From assembly GCA_012295275.1 (NCBI GenBank), contig CM022677.1, positions 5,271,597 through 5,335,596 of the forward strand: a DNA stretch of 64,000 bases. The letters run 5' to 3'. This document shows positions 23,430 through 34,833 of this stretch, one piece after another. The first letter of the stretch is position 1. Each line of letters begins with the position of its first letter. A model generated the notes under the pieces. It was not told where the DNA came from, did not search any database, and saw only the letters and a program-made list of their open reading frames with translations. The position numbers and the translations under genes were made by a program. Source of the DNA: Chrysomallon squamiferum (lineage: Eukaryota; Mollusca; Gastropoda; Neomphalida; Peltospiridae).

Positions 23430-25428
23430 ATCCTATTTAAATTTATTTTGTGAATATGAATGTGTAAGTAAAGTGCCTTTTGTAAACTCTGAATGTGAAA
23501 AAGGACTCAATATTTTATTGAAATGTACGCAAACTAATAAAAACGTGATCCTTATATCAATTCAGATCTTTTGTTTTATGATTTACAGTCAGCGATCAAG
23601 TCGGTTAAGAGAATTTACATTATCCTCACTTGAAGAAATCACAGTTGTTTTCACACGAGTGTTTACAATAATCATGTTCTATGAAAAAGGATATATTTTC
23701 AGAGATAGGTTTGATGCTGAAGTGTGCACTTGTTTAACCAACACAGCATTTTTCTGAGACTACCGAGTTCAAGATTAATAAAGTGAAATGAAAATTATAA
23801 CCAACATTCACAGATTTCTTCGTTGGAAGATTTAGATTACTGTTACAGAAATGTGTTCAAAATTTTTGGTTGAGATGTTTATTGCATTCGTAACAGTTCA
23901 TTCAAGTTTATCTTAAAAATGCATTAATAATGAAAAACAAGGCAACAACAGAAAATGAAAAAAATTATATTTATTTGAATAAATATCAACATTGGTAATT
24001 ATAACTTAAACAACAAGTGTAAGTTAAATAGATATTTCTCTATACAGAAGACAGCAAGTACAGATCTAGGGTGTGGTGTGTTAACATATTTGCGTGATGT
24101 GAAAATATTACAAATGTTCTCTTGCTCCTCTACCATATAACACTTTCCAGTTATTTTTTTCTAACACACACTGCCTGAAATAAAAAATAAACAGTTACCA
24201 AGTAAAATTTCTCAAACAGATTGTCATAGAATTTTATGGTATTTTAAAAGAATGAGAAAGAGAGACAAAGCGAGAAAGCTATAATGAGAGAGAGAGAAAA
24301 AAGTAAGGAAGATGATGACAGAAAGATAGAAAAAAAAACAAGTGAAACAGAAAAAATACAAAAAACCCAACGACATTCAACAAAATAAAATAAACTATAA
24401 GTGAAATATTGAACACACACACACACACACAAATGTATGCACACATTTTTAACAGTGCTCTTATGGTTAATCTTTAAACTAATAGGCTCAGAAATCAAAT
24501 CCTGGCCTTAAATAAATGATAACTGTGATTATCAAAAACACTTCTTATTAAAAACACTTCAATGAAAACAACAAAGATAAAGATCACTGAAAACAAAAAT
24601 CTAATAAAAATATGATTTCCTTTATAAACTTTGGTCTGAGTATTTTATCAGCACATAAATATCAGTATCAGTCTGTGTGAATTAACAGAATATTTTATCA
24701 TGTTATTCTGTGAATCAGAAAATGTTGATTAGTGTATTTAAAACATCATACAAACACGATGGTAGAAAGTATTATTTTCTATATCAGAACACTGGATAGA
24801 GGCAACAATCATCAGTTAAGTTTTATGGTTGAAATTATCATTCTTTGTATCAGAACATTTTCTATAGAGCATTTTTAAAATCATTTTCTATGAAGTAGAA
24901 TTGACATTCATTCATTCATTCATTCTAAACATTCATTCCTTCATTCATATAATTTGTAAAAACAATGGTTATCAAAAATTTCACAGTTATTTAAAGATAA
25001 GCTTTCATCCCTGTCCATTTCACAAAAAGAACTGACATAATTTTATGAGCACATGATACCAATACACATAATTACAAATGAAAGAATATCTTTTATTAAC
25101 ATTTAATTTTTTTTATCTGTTACCATTATATTTTTGTTTTTTTTGTTTTTATTTTTGTTTTTGTTATATGTGAGCCTTTCAGTGTGCATCAAGGCAAAAA
25201 CCAACTACTTTGTTTAAACCTAGGAATCATAATTATACGTATACACTTTATGAACAGTGAAAGACAATGAAAAAAAGGAAGAAAGTGAAAGAGAAAATCA
25301 GAGATAGTGAGAGAGAAATAAAAAAGTCTAGATAGGTAGGTTGATGATGTAGACCAACAGACAGAGAGACATACAGCTTAGTGTAGACATACACTGGTAA
25401 GTAGATATATAGTTAAGACTAGGCAGAT

Positions 25429-25430
<2 letters not shown>
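23430..25430. other. Conserved block partly duplicated at 52555-53110
   Basis: TATGAATGTGTAAGTAAAGT, GAATGTGAAAAAGGACTCAA, TTACAGTCAGCGATCAAGT, GAAGACAGCAAGTACAGATC and CTAGGGTGTGGTGTGTTAAC are shared. Downstream, 24250-25430 holds GA-rich and AT-rich sequence with no recognised feature. A 94-codon open frame at 23473-23757 is not preserved in the second copy, so I do not call it a gene. Confidence 0.5.
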
Positions 25431-25433
<3 letters not shown>

Positions 25434-25492
<59 letters not shown>

Positions 25493-25494
25493 CA
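25434..25494. repeat. (CA)n microsatellite
   Basis: About 30 CA units with one TA interruption. Confidence 0.95.
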
Positions 25495-25682
25495 CACATA
25501 AAGAGCGAGAGACTGACAGATTGAGAGTAGAAGGTAAACCAAATGACATTTATATATAATAAATCATATATTGATGATTTAAATGGAATAAATGGAATTC
25601 TCTTAAATGGAGATGAAGATATGGAGATGAACATTCTGAATTGTCAAGTGGGAAAGACAAGATATAAATATTCATAAATAAG

Positions 25683-25906
25683 GAGAATGTGATGTTTGTT
25701 ATTACAGATAGATACATAGAGAATGTGATGTTTATTATTACAGATAGATACATAGAGAATGTGATGTTTATTATTACAGATAAATACATAGAGAATGTGA
25801 TGTTTATTATTACAGATAGATATATAGAGAATGTGATGTTTGTTATTACAGATAGATACATAGAGAATGTGATGTTTATTATTACAGATAGATACATAGA
25901 AAGATA
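25683..25906. repeat. 36-bp tandem repeat, about six units
   Basis: The unit is GAGAATGTGATGTTTATTAT followed by TACAGATAGATACATA. The unit length is a multiple of three and contains no stop in one frame of each strand. Clean repetitive open frames therefore appear on both strands (ENVMFIITDRYI and its antisense). There is no independent evidence of coding. Confidence 0.95.
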
Positions 25907-26075
25907 GGCAGATAGCTGTGAACTGTTATTACTACACTACTACATACTATATAATCACTCACCATGACCTTTCAACAAGGCTACAGTGTCAGAAGTTGAC
26001 TGTTTCCTTTAAGACAACTTTCAATAAATAAGAACCATATAGATGTTAAAATAAAAAATAACTGTAACTGTTTAC

Positions 26076-26117
26076 CAAGATGTCCTCCAAGTGCTGTCAG
26101 TTTAATCAGGAAGATGT
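26076..26117 (-). CDS. Candidate 42-bp exon of an LRR-like gene (partial)
   Basis: Between CATTTGCAG and GTAAAC on the minus strand, the open segment reads IFLIKLTALGGHL, with two bases before the first full codon and one after the last (phase 1 in, phase 1 out). The same phase pattern is seen in the 69-bp exon at 55771-55839. The copy near 53665-53710 has lost the GT donor (AT instead). It may belong to the leucine-rich gene seen at 55.5 kb, but the link is an inference. Confidence 0.35.
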
Positions 26118-26295
26118 CTGCAAATGAAGGGAGACAATTACAAGATGATTCAATTTTCTCCCCTGACTTCTTGACAGCAAGATCTTAAGTTTATATAAAT
26201 AATTTAAAAAGAAAACAACATAACAACAGCATTAACAATAATAAAACCTTTTATTTAGTATTCCTTCTTTTTTCTTATTGTTACCATTGGATTAG

Positions 26296-26356
26296 CTTAG
26301 GTTAGAGTTAGGGTTAGGATTAGTGTTAGGGTTAGGACTAGGGTAACAGTTAGGTT
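26296..26356. repeat. Degenerate interstitial telomere-like (TTAGGG) repeat
   Basis: The phrases TTAGGTTAGAGTTAGGGTTA, GGATTAGTG and TTAGGGTTAGGACTAGGGT form about eight imperfect TTAGGG units, reading G-rich on the plus strand. It lies next to the MULE fragment block and is not present in the second copy of that block. Confidence 0.75.
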
Positions 26357-26559
26357 TAGACTATTTATTTATTTATTTATTACTACTGCTGATGCTACTA
26401 TTACAACATCATAGTTGCTACTATCACCACCACATTACTAATCACTAATCCCATTCACTCAAATAAGACACTGGACTAGGCCACAGGGTTGAGTGTCGTC
26501 CCATCCTGTCAAATCCCATGTACCGGCCACAGAGGAACAACAAAACAAGTTGAATTTGT

Positions 26560-26740
26560 GTATTTAATATTCAAGCACTATATTCAGAGACAGTATTATT
26601 CATAGTTCAAGCACTATATTCAGAGATAGTATTATTCAAAGTTCAAGCACTATATTCAGAGATAGTATTATTCAAAGTTCAAGCACTATATTCAGAGATA
26701 GTATTATTCAAAGTTCAAGCACTATATTCAGGGATACTGT
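26560..26740. repeat. 36-bp tandem repeat, about five units
   Basis: Unit AGTTCAAGCACTATATTCAG plus AGATAGTATTATTCAA. A shorter version (about 34 bp, with GCATATATTCAG) occurs three times at 54195-54305 in the second copy of this block. Confidence 0.9.
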
Positions 26741-26837
26741 GTTCAGGTACACTATGATCAACTGAGTTACGAAGTTCAAGTTTCACGAGGTGTTCACTGC
26801 ATCGAGTTCATGGAGAAGTGTTTGGCTCCAGCCTACA

Positions 26838-27205
26838 ACTGTCTCTTGACACATCCTACACCTCCAAGCTGTCTCTTGAGACGTCCTACACCTCCAAACT
26901 GTGTCTTGAGACGTCCTAGCACCTCCAAACTGTCTCTTGACACATCCTAGCACCTCCAAACTGTCTCTTGAGACGTCCTAGCACCTCCAAACTGTCTCTT
27001 GACACATCCTACACCTCCAAACTGTCTCTTGAGATGTCCTACACCTCCAAACTGTCTCTTGAGATGTCCTACACCTCCAAACTGTCTCTTGACACATCCT
27101 ACACCTCCAAACTGTCTCTTGAGACGTCCTACACCTCCAAACTGTCTCTTGAGACGTCCTACACCTCCAAACTGTCTCTTGAGACGTCCTACACCTCCAA
27201 ACTGG
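26838..27205. repeat. 30-31 bp minisatellite, about twelve units
   Basis: Units read ACACCTCCAAACTGTCTCTT then GAGACGTCCT, with variants GACACATCCT, GAGATGTCCT and TAGCACC. It sits directly downstream (on the minus strand) of the MULE fragment and gives FGGVGRLKRQ repeats in one minus frame. The second copy of the block at 54 kb lacks it entirely. Confidence 0.95.
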
Positions 27206-27556
27206 ATCTGAATCCTTCTGGTCCGCTCTGCCTTCTCGATTCCTTGGATGAGGTCTACAAACTTGTAGATGTTGGGTGCTGGTGGGGAAGAGCTCTGTTG
27301 AGCCTTGAATGGAACCTGGCAACAATACAAACAGGAGAGGGAACCAAAGAATCCACGCACAATGTAAAACTGGTTCCACAAACCAGGGCAAGAGGAGAAC
27401 GTCCTGTCCATGTAGATTGTCTCAGCTGTCTGTAGATCTCTTAGCTGATCATCAGTTGAGAACTCCACCATCTTGTCAGCATCTCCATCCGTGAACAACA
27501 GGAAGCATCTTGTGTTTGTGTCCAGGGTGCTTGTAGGTGCAGCTCTTCTCTGGAGG
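27206..27556 (-). pseudogene. MULE/FLYWCH-type transposase fragment, copy 1
   Basis: The minus strand reads RCFLLFTDGDADKMVEF, then LRDLQTAETIYMDRTFSSCP and GLWNQFYIVRG. This pattern is typical of the MULE transposase core found with FLYWCH-type zinc-finger proteins, where family members have a YxDGTFK-CP-L-xQLYxIHG motif. The usual DGTF is DRTF here. A frameshift after VRG moves the reading frame: FPLLFVLLPG in one frame and IYKFVDLIQGIE in another match the next parts of the domain. It is therefore a non-functional fragment. The reading frame then runs into the 30-bp minisatellite. Confidence 0.7.
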
Positions 27557-27891
27557 CTGGGAGGACGGGGATGGTGGTTTTATGATGATGTACAAGGAGC
27601 TCTTCACACTGTGGAAGGTAGGCAAGGCGGGAACATCGTTGTCATCTTGGTAATAACATAGAAAAAGCTAGCAAGTACATTTACAGAGATACACAGACAG
27701 AAACACAGAAACAAACACACCAACTAACCCTAAATACCAACAACAGATGACAAATACACTGAGATGCCAAACACAGACACAAATAGAATGACAAAGAATG
27801 AATGAGAAAGAAAATACAGAGAAGAAACAGAGAGTGTTAAGTATAATGAGGTTGATAGTTATGGATAAAGAAAAAAATAGAAAAGAAAAAT

Positions 27892-27895
<4 letters not shown>

Positions 27896-27984
<89 letters not shown>
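27896..27984. repeat. (GA)n microsatellite
   Basis: About 43 uninterrupted GA units. In the third module the same position (44420-44475) has a short interrupted GA run. Confidence 0.97.
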
Positions 27985-27987
<3 letters not shown>

Positions 27988-28927
27988 ATTCCAGTGGCAG
28001 CAAACTTTATACTCAGTGCTGGACAGCACCTTCTACTGAAACAACTTCACTAGCCAACATCAGCACATCAATTAGAGCTGTATGTGTATTCTGAAAATAA
28101 AAATACAAATAAAATAATAAAAATAATAAACTGTTAAAAATAAATAACTAATGTTTCTGTATTATTTAAATTTTACTGTTATCAGTTACTGGATTATTCA
28201 GACACAAAGGGATGTGGGATATTTTTGAGATACTTTGTATAATCATTATGATAATAATGATAATAATTTAAATAATTAACAAAACAATAGCAAACAAATG
28301 ATTATTATTATGCTAATTTACAATCAGTAAAGAGTTGTTACTATAAAACTTATTTTATTTGCTAAGAAATAAAAATAAGATAAAAAACTTGCAACTTGGA
28401 ATTGTGTTGTCTGAATCAGGTAGAGGACTAGCTCGGTCCTTCGAACTGTCAATATCGCTGACATCACTCTCATGAACGCTGCCTTCCTGAGTCTCATCTT
28501 GTTCTGCTTCAGCTACAGCCTTTGTTTTCTTCTCTCTCTTTTCTTTATCTTCTCATCCAGCTTCATTCTCAGAGCGGCAAGCTCAGATGTTACCTGCACA
28601 TCAACTTTCTGGTTATTTTTGCCATCGCAGTCGTCTGCCTAGTTTTTTGTTTTGCAGCGTAGCAGATGAAGTGTTTTTACCAGCATCAGCTTGATTTCAC
28701 AAAAAAGCAGACTTAAATGGTGCTCTGCCCTTTTCTTCTTGTTCCTGTTGATGCATGTAAACCATCGATATATCATATTATAGTATTCCAGCAGCAGTTG
28801 CACTCTACAGTGTGATACTGATCAATGATTGTGTAGCTGGATGAGAAATTTATAAAATATTCAACTCACATCTGATTTTTTACAGAACCATTCTTTAAAT
28901 TCATTTGGAACATTTTCTCCACATGAC
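27985..28927 (-). pseudogene. Coiled-coil gene relic, copy 1
   Basis: Minus-strand exon-like pieces appear in order. The segment 28927-28870, with CTAG acceptor and GTGAGT donor, includes GENVPNEFKEWFCKKSD. A segment near 28800-28690 has LLLEYYN and QEQEEKGRAPFKSAF, then a stop. A charged coiled-coil segment at about 28605-28395 has ELAALRMKLDEKIKKREKK, then AEQDETQEGSVHESDVSDID. A segment after TTTTATTTTCAG at about 28092 reads NTHTALIDVLMLASEVV and ends in TGA. Stops and frame changes separate the pieces. The LRxKLxEKxKxxExKK pattern loosely recalls the first coiled coil of CAMSAP/Patronin microtubule minus-end proteins. I give that low weight and leave the gene unnamed. Confidence 0.5.
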
Positions 28928-29160
28928 CTAGAAAACATAAAAAATAAAAATTATTAGTAATGATATGAAAAATAAAATGGATAATAATAATAAAGATCAC
29001 AAAAATAATAATAATAAAAATAAAACTTAATAATAATAATAAAAAGTAGTAATAATAATAAGAGAAGAAGAAGATGAAAAAGAAGGAATTACAACAAAAC
29101 AAAACAAAGTGTAAATAAATAAAGTAAAATTGACCATTAAGAAAAGAAGAGAAACAAAGA
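28928..29160. repeat. Impure AAT repeat within the coiled-coil gene module
   Basis: AATAATAATAAAAATAAAA-type sequence in an intron-like position, matched at 45420-45600 in the third module. Open frames here are artefacts. Confidence 0.7.
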
Positions 29161-29169
29161 ACAGGATAA

Positions 29170-29799
29170 CAAATTATTTGAGTGTTTATTTGTGTGTTAA
29201 ATATTTATTTTATAAATAATTTTATTAATTTTTATAGCATCATCTACATATGAAATAACCTGGTCATGTATTTCTTAAATTTGTATTCATCTTTATTTGT
29301 TTTTAGTGTTAACATAGAGCTATACAGGTATTTAGCTTTAATAATACGAAAGCATTTAGGGACCCACCCATTATAAAGTTTAATATGTTTAATAATTATA
29401 GAGCAAGTCAGCAATTTAACCTAAATCTTTGAAAATAATAAATCATAAATAAACTGACTGAAAACAACCTGTCAAACAAAATTAGCATATTTTCTTTTAA
29501 TAGTTTTATTAGTTTATTTCAACAACAACAACAACAAAAATAATTATAATAATAAATAAAAATAAATAAAAAATAAAAAAATAAATAATAACAATAACAA
29601 TAACAATAACAATAATAATAATAATAATAATTTTAAATTCTCTGTGACTTGTTGTGTGGTGTCTCTTTATTTTAAAACAAATTTAATTACTGGCCACTCA
29701 AAATTTGCTGATACATCATGACGTTGTTTATGTTGTTCACATTAGTACAACCACTGGTGAATGTTATTATTAATCGAGTGTCGTTATTTGAAAAAATTA

Positions 29800-29834
<35 letters not shown>

Positions 29835-30560
29835 ATATTGTTCTCAAATAATATGGCTGCCATCAGTTGTCTATGACTTTTAAATTATAATTAAATAAAA
29901 CGAAAAAAATCCAAAGACATTAACATTTATAATAATAAATAGTAATACCTGTCTCCTTCACAAAATGAAATACTTTAAACAACTGTTTTAATGCGATTAC
30001 ACCAATTCTGTAGAAAATTCTTCGAACATTAAATAAAAAAAGTAAATCCGTAAAGTCCGACAAACATCCCGCATTTTTCTGCATATACAATCCCGCCCAA
30101 AAAAATAAAAAAAATAAATAAAAACAAAATTAAAATAATGTTCAAAACAAATAAAATAAAATAAAGGAACATCACAACCTTTATTAAAATATATTTATTT
30201 TATTTATTTATTTATATTTTTTTTTATCTTATTATTAGCCAATCGTTGACCGTAAACTTCAAATAAACGGTGTTTTTTTTTTTTTTTTCCCCTACTTTTT
30301 CTTTCTTCTTCTTATTTATATTAATGCACCAAATAAAATCACAAAACTTACAACTCACACTACAAGTTGCTTATTATTGTGCAGGAATTTACCAATGTTT
30401 GATATCCTATTCTAAAATGTATTATACCATTTCTATCAACATCACCATCGTTGCCGTCGTAACGGCGTTGTTTCAAGCTTTCTAGAGTCCTTCTCATTAT
30501 TCTTTAGCGGGCGAATCACCTCTTCAAATACATTATTGTGATTTCTAGTAATGTCGCCGT
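29170..30560. repeat. Module M, copy 2 (most complete with 45660-47080)
   Basis: Shared direct phrases with 33340-34060 and 45660-46860 include ATAGAGCTATACAGGTATTT, GGGACCCACCCATTATA-type sequence, CACATTAGTACAACCACTGG, ATTCTTCGAACAT, AGCCAATCGTTGACCGTAAA and ATTAATGCACCAAATAAAAT. It contains (AAT)n and (AAAT)n tracts. I see no coding signal. Confidence 0.7.
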
Positions 30561-30579
30561 CGTTCCAGTATTAACGTCT

Positions 30580-31035
30580 TGGTTAATATCACACGTCACT
30601 GTACAGTATTTCTTTACTTAATACTACTAATATCACGTCACAGTTTTTATTTACTTAATATCGCGTTACTGTACATATTTATTTTGCTTAATTTCTGCTA
30701 CTATTACGTTACGGTTCAGTATTTATTTACTTAATACTGCTACTATTCTGTTCTTACCACTTTACTGCACAGTATTTATTTATTTATCTCTGATAATATC
30801 ACGTTACTGTACAATATTTATTTAGTTAATGCTGCTCATATCACGTGACTGTACAGTATTTATTTACTTAATACTGCTAATATCACGTTACTGTACATTA
30901 TTTATTTACTTAATACTGCTAATATCATTTTCTCTGTTCAGTATTTATTTACTTAATGCTTCTAATATCGTTACTGTACTGTATTTATTTACTTAATACT
31001 GCTAATATCACAATACAGTATTTATTTACTTAAGA
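30580..31035. repeat. 42-bp satellite array, copy 2 (upstream of P4HA relic 2)
   Basis: About eleven units of AATATCACGTTACTGTACAG plus TATTTATTTACTTAATACTG and CT, with several diverged units. The TACTGTACAGTA palindrome is intact in some units and eroded in others. Confidence 0.9.
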
Positions 31036-31434
31036 GGAGATTCTTCATATTTCGCAGAATAAGGTCCGCTACAGAGAAAGAAAGAAAAAGAAAAATAGAA
31101 ATGAAATAAAGTGTAATGATTCTGGATAAAAACCTTTTGTCAATTAAAACTGACATTTATTCAAACATATTCATAAAATAAAATAAAAATTAAAAAATGT
31201 GGAATAACATAATAAAAATAAGTAGTGACATCTGATTTGTATGTGTTTTGAAGAAGAAACAGAACAACTGCAGACAACACTTCAAAATCTTCATAACTTA
31301 AGAAGTGTGCCACTTCTAAATGACAGCTGTAATGCACATTTTAATCTTTTTTTTTTTTTTTCTTGAGGAGTGTTTTTGTTTTCATTTTTATCTGTATGTT
31401 ACTTTATTCTGACATAAACAAATTATTAATATAT
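31036..31434. other. Conserved upstream region of P4HA relic 2
   Basis: It shares ATGACAGCTGTAATGCACAT and GTTACTTTATTCTGACATAA with the other two modules. At about 31434 the sequence jumps directly into P4HA coding sequence. About 740 bp present in module 1 (roughly 17615-18352) are missing here. Confidence 0.7.
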
Positions 31435-32019
31435 GAAATCCGTGAACATCTTCCAAGTTACGAAGATTTAGAAGGGGCCGCTGCAGCTCTGTTTCGACTT
31501 CAAGACACGTACAAATTAAATGCTACAAGATTAACAGAAGGTTTTATATATGAACGATATATACAGAGATTATCAGCAGAAGACTGTTATCAATTAGGTC
31601 GCCTTGCATACAAACTGAAAAAATACAAATATGTGCATATCTGGAGGACGATGAGTCTCGAAAAAGTAAGAACTGAAAAAATTCAGAACGTATCTCGGTT
31701 AAAACTTCATGACCTATGACAAATACGGTAGAGAATTAGCGGGACAGATAGAGCAAGTTTTAAATTTGACAAATGAACAGTTAATGTTAGCTCGTGGACT
31801 AGAACGTGCTCCGAACAGAAGAAAAAAGTATTCAAGTATATCAAAACTTAGGAAAGAAAAGAGAAAAAATGGCAGAGTTAAAGAAAAAACAAGTTTCGAT
31901 GCTCTCTGTCGTGGTGAAGAGGTTATTAAAGTACGACAGCGACATCGTTTGAAATGTCGCTACCATAACAATATCAAAAACCGCTTCTAATTCTTAAGCC
32001 TGCTAAAGAAGAGATTCTG
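31435..32019 (+). pseudogene. Prolyl 4-hydroxylase subunit alpha relic, copy 2 (truncated at both ends)
   Basis: Only the TPR peptide-binding region and linker remain: EIREHLPSYEDLEGAAAALF, ERYIQRLSAEDCYQLGRLAY and FDALCRGEEVIKV. The first part of the N-terminal domain is deleted, as is the whole catalytic domain. Frameshifts lie near 31710 (GACCTATGAC) and near 31985. At 32019 the sequence leaves P4HA after GAGATTCTG and joins a block that lies about 2.5 kb downstream of the same point in module 1. It cannot encode an enzyme. The positions that are stops in copy 1 (Trp and Tyr codons) are partly preserved as sense here: the Tyr is TAC. Confidence 0.9.
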
Positions 32020-32837
32020 AAATTAATGTTAAACTTGGAGGCCATGACAGACAAAGAAATACGAAAAAAAAAACCTAACAAAAAAAAAGCACAAAACCCC
32101 CCAAAAAACGCAGTCATCAATGACAGACTGTTTATCCTCTGACAACTGATAGACCATTAACATTTGTAATAAAACAAATATTCCAGTTTTATGTTATTTT
32201 AATCTTTAGAAAAAGCTCTCTGTCTAAAACGGTATATCACGTTGGTCTCAATGAGTCATGCGGTTTTGACAGTGTCCACTGTTTTTATTTTTATTGTTTA
32301 TATTTTATTATTTATTAAATAATAATAGATACGTGTATTGTTTATAGTATGTAAATTGATATTCCTGGAAGATACCTACACATTTACATTTGTTACTCAT
32401 TATACAGCTATATTCGTTTCAGTTGATTTCTTCATATATACTGGTATACCTTTATATAATGGTAGAATATTACTTTAATGAAATGTTTTTTTTTGTTGTT
32501 TTTTTAAATTCTTTATGTACGTTGGAGTATATGTTTGTAATTTAGTTTGTAAAATGTTTCGTCGTCTGCTTTATGGAAAGTTTTCAAGGGCAGATAATCG
32601 AAAATGAATTATTAAACAATACAATGTCGAATCTTGTCACAAGACTCAAGTGTAATTTTTTTTTTTTTTTGAGTAATTTAGCTGAATTTTTATTGATCAA
32701 TCAACAGAGTAATCACTTATATTTTGCTTTTCATTTAAGTTATTATGTAATTATATTTAGCAGATATGTAATAGTATTTTCAATAATATAATTATCCTTT
32801 AAATTATATAACTTATAACTACATAATGACAAAAAAG

Positions 32838-32870
<33 letters not shown>

Positions 32871-33250
32871 AGATTAGAATGACAACAAAATATGAATGAT
32901 GTTTATTATTATCTGAATAAAATGTTCAGGTATTTTTCCTTCGTAATCTGTGGAAAATCTGAGATTCATTTCAGTCTTTTGGCAAACAGAACACTGAATA
33001 TCTCATACAGTTTCAAACCAGTATACACATGTTTTATATCAAAATGATGCTTTCTAAAGCCCTACAGTATTTTTAAGCATGATGCATAAACTATTACAAT
33101 GCCTCCACTTAATTTCATAATAGAATGTTTATCTTTTTTCATTTTTAGGAGATCTCACTGTGTTGAAGACATAAGTCAACATGACAGATTTCAGTTGTAT
33201 CCTGTTTTAGTTCACGTTGTATCTTATAAATCAGTCAAACAATAAGACAC
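32020..33250. other. Conserved block downstream of P4HA relic 2
   Basis: It starts with AAATTAATGTTAAACTTGGA and GGCCATGACAGA and continues with the AAGGGCAGATAATCGAAAAT and GAATATCTCATACAGTTTCA phrases, matching 21460-22720. A poly-A run lies at about 32837-32868. There is no supported gene. Confidence 0.65.
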
Positions 33251-33339
33251 CTACTTCAGAAAACATTCATTTTAGTAATGTTTTGTGCATGGAGACTGTA
33301 TAGTGTATTAATATCTTTTGTGATTATGATTACAAAGTG

Positions 33340-34060
33340 TGTGTGTGTGTGTGTTAAATATTATTATAACAAATAATTGTATTAATGTTTTACAGTGTCT
33401 ACATCTGAAATAACGTGGTCATATTTTTCTTAAATTTGTATTCATCTTTATAGGTTTTTATCGTTATCATAGAGCTATACAGGTATTTAGCTTTAATAAT
33501 ATGAAAGAATGTAGGGCCCCACCCATTATATACTTTAATATGGTTAAAATAATTTTATTAGTATATTAAAAAATAATAATAATAAAATAAATAAATAAAT
33601 AAATAATAAAAATTATGAGTTGACACATAGTTGTTGTATGGTGTTTACTTTGGTGTGTGCTACACAAGTCAATTTCTTTTAAAACAAATTTAATTACTGG
33701 CCACACAGTGATTGGTAAAACATTTCTTGTTTATGCTGTTCACATTAGTACAAACACTGGCGAATTTTGTTATTAATCGAGTGTCGTTATTTAAAGAAAA
33801 AAAATATATATATATAATTATAAAATAAATAATAAATAAATATTATTTCCGAAAATGATGGCTGCCATCAGGTGGCTGCGATGTTTAAATTATACTTAAA
33901 TAAAATTAAAAAAAATCCAAACTCATTAACAACTATAATAATTAATAGTACTACCTGTCTGCTTCACAAAATGAAATACTTTGGGCAACTTTTTTGTTGC
34001 AATTACACCAATTCTGTATAAGATTCTTCAAACGTCAAATAAAAAAGTAATCAGCCTTAG
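33340..34060. repeat. Module M, copy 3 (partial)
   Basis: ATAGAGCTATACAGGTATTT, CCCACCCATTATA, ATGGCTGCCATCAGGTGGC and AGATTCTTCAAACGTC match the other copies. It ends near 34060, where unrelated sequence begins. Confidence 0.7.
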
Positions 34061-34747
34061 AAAAAGAATGGGAAATAGTGAATGCAGAATGGGCTATAGA
34101 CGTAGAGATTTCAGCAGTTGTTATCTACGTCAAAATATCCACACACACACGCACGCACACACACACACACACATTATTTATATATGTGATTGTTTTTATA
34201 TGTGTTTATGCATATACTTAGAATTAGAAAACACTTTGGCTTAGGAATTTTATTTTATTGTCAAAAATAATCATTTTCTAATTCCATTCGAATTTATTTA
34301 ATCTGCTTCGGTTGAACTTTAAGTCCAATTGGCTAGTTTTCCAGTTTTTTACTAAACATTTATTCATCTGCATACAACTTTTTAAAATTGAATAAAGAAG
34401 CATTTGGGATTGTACAGAAATAAACTTCTAGAACACTGCATTTATAAATGTTTTTAAAACATTTCAAAAACTGTTTACATAGTATCCTTTTTTTTTTTAA
34501 TCTATAAATCTCTATCTGTAACCTCTCAAAACATTATTTTACAAAAACACTACCGCACTGGCTGCTACACCATCATATTTTGTATCATATTTTGCATACA
34601 CAAGAATGTATGCCGCCAGATATATCAATATCCTTATTAAAATCTGCTTTTTTTCTATCAAAAAGTTCGCATCATTGAATGATGTTGTATCGATCGAATG
34701 TTCTGTTACAGTTGTCCCCCTTCGCAAAAGTGCAGTTTTTTTAGTTT

Positions 34748-34833
<86 letters not shown>

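Noticed and set aside
25683-25906. Regular 36-bp repeats considered as a CRISPR array
   Set aside because: The units are contiguous with no unique spacers, and the genome is eukaryotic. It is a plain tandem repeat. The clean open frames on both strands follow from a unit length divisible by three.
27798-28094. ERERER open frame through the (GA)n tract
   Set aside because: Pure dinucleotide-repeat artefact; the real signal in this interval is the minus-strand exon near 28092-27985.
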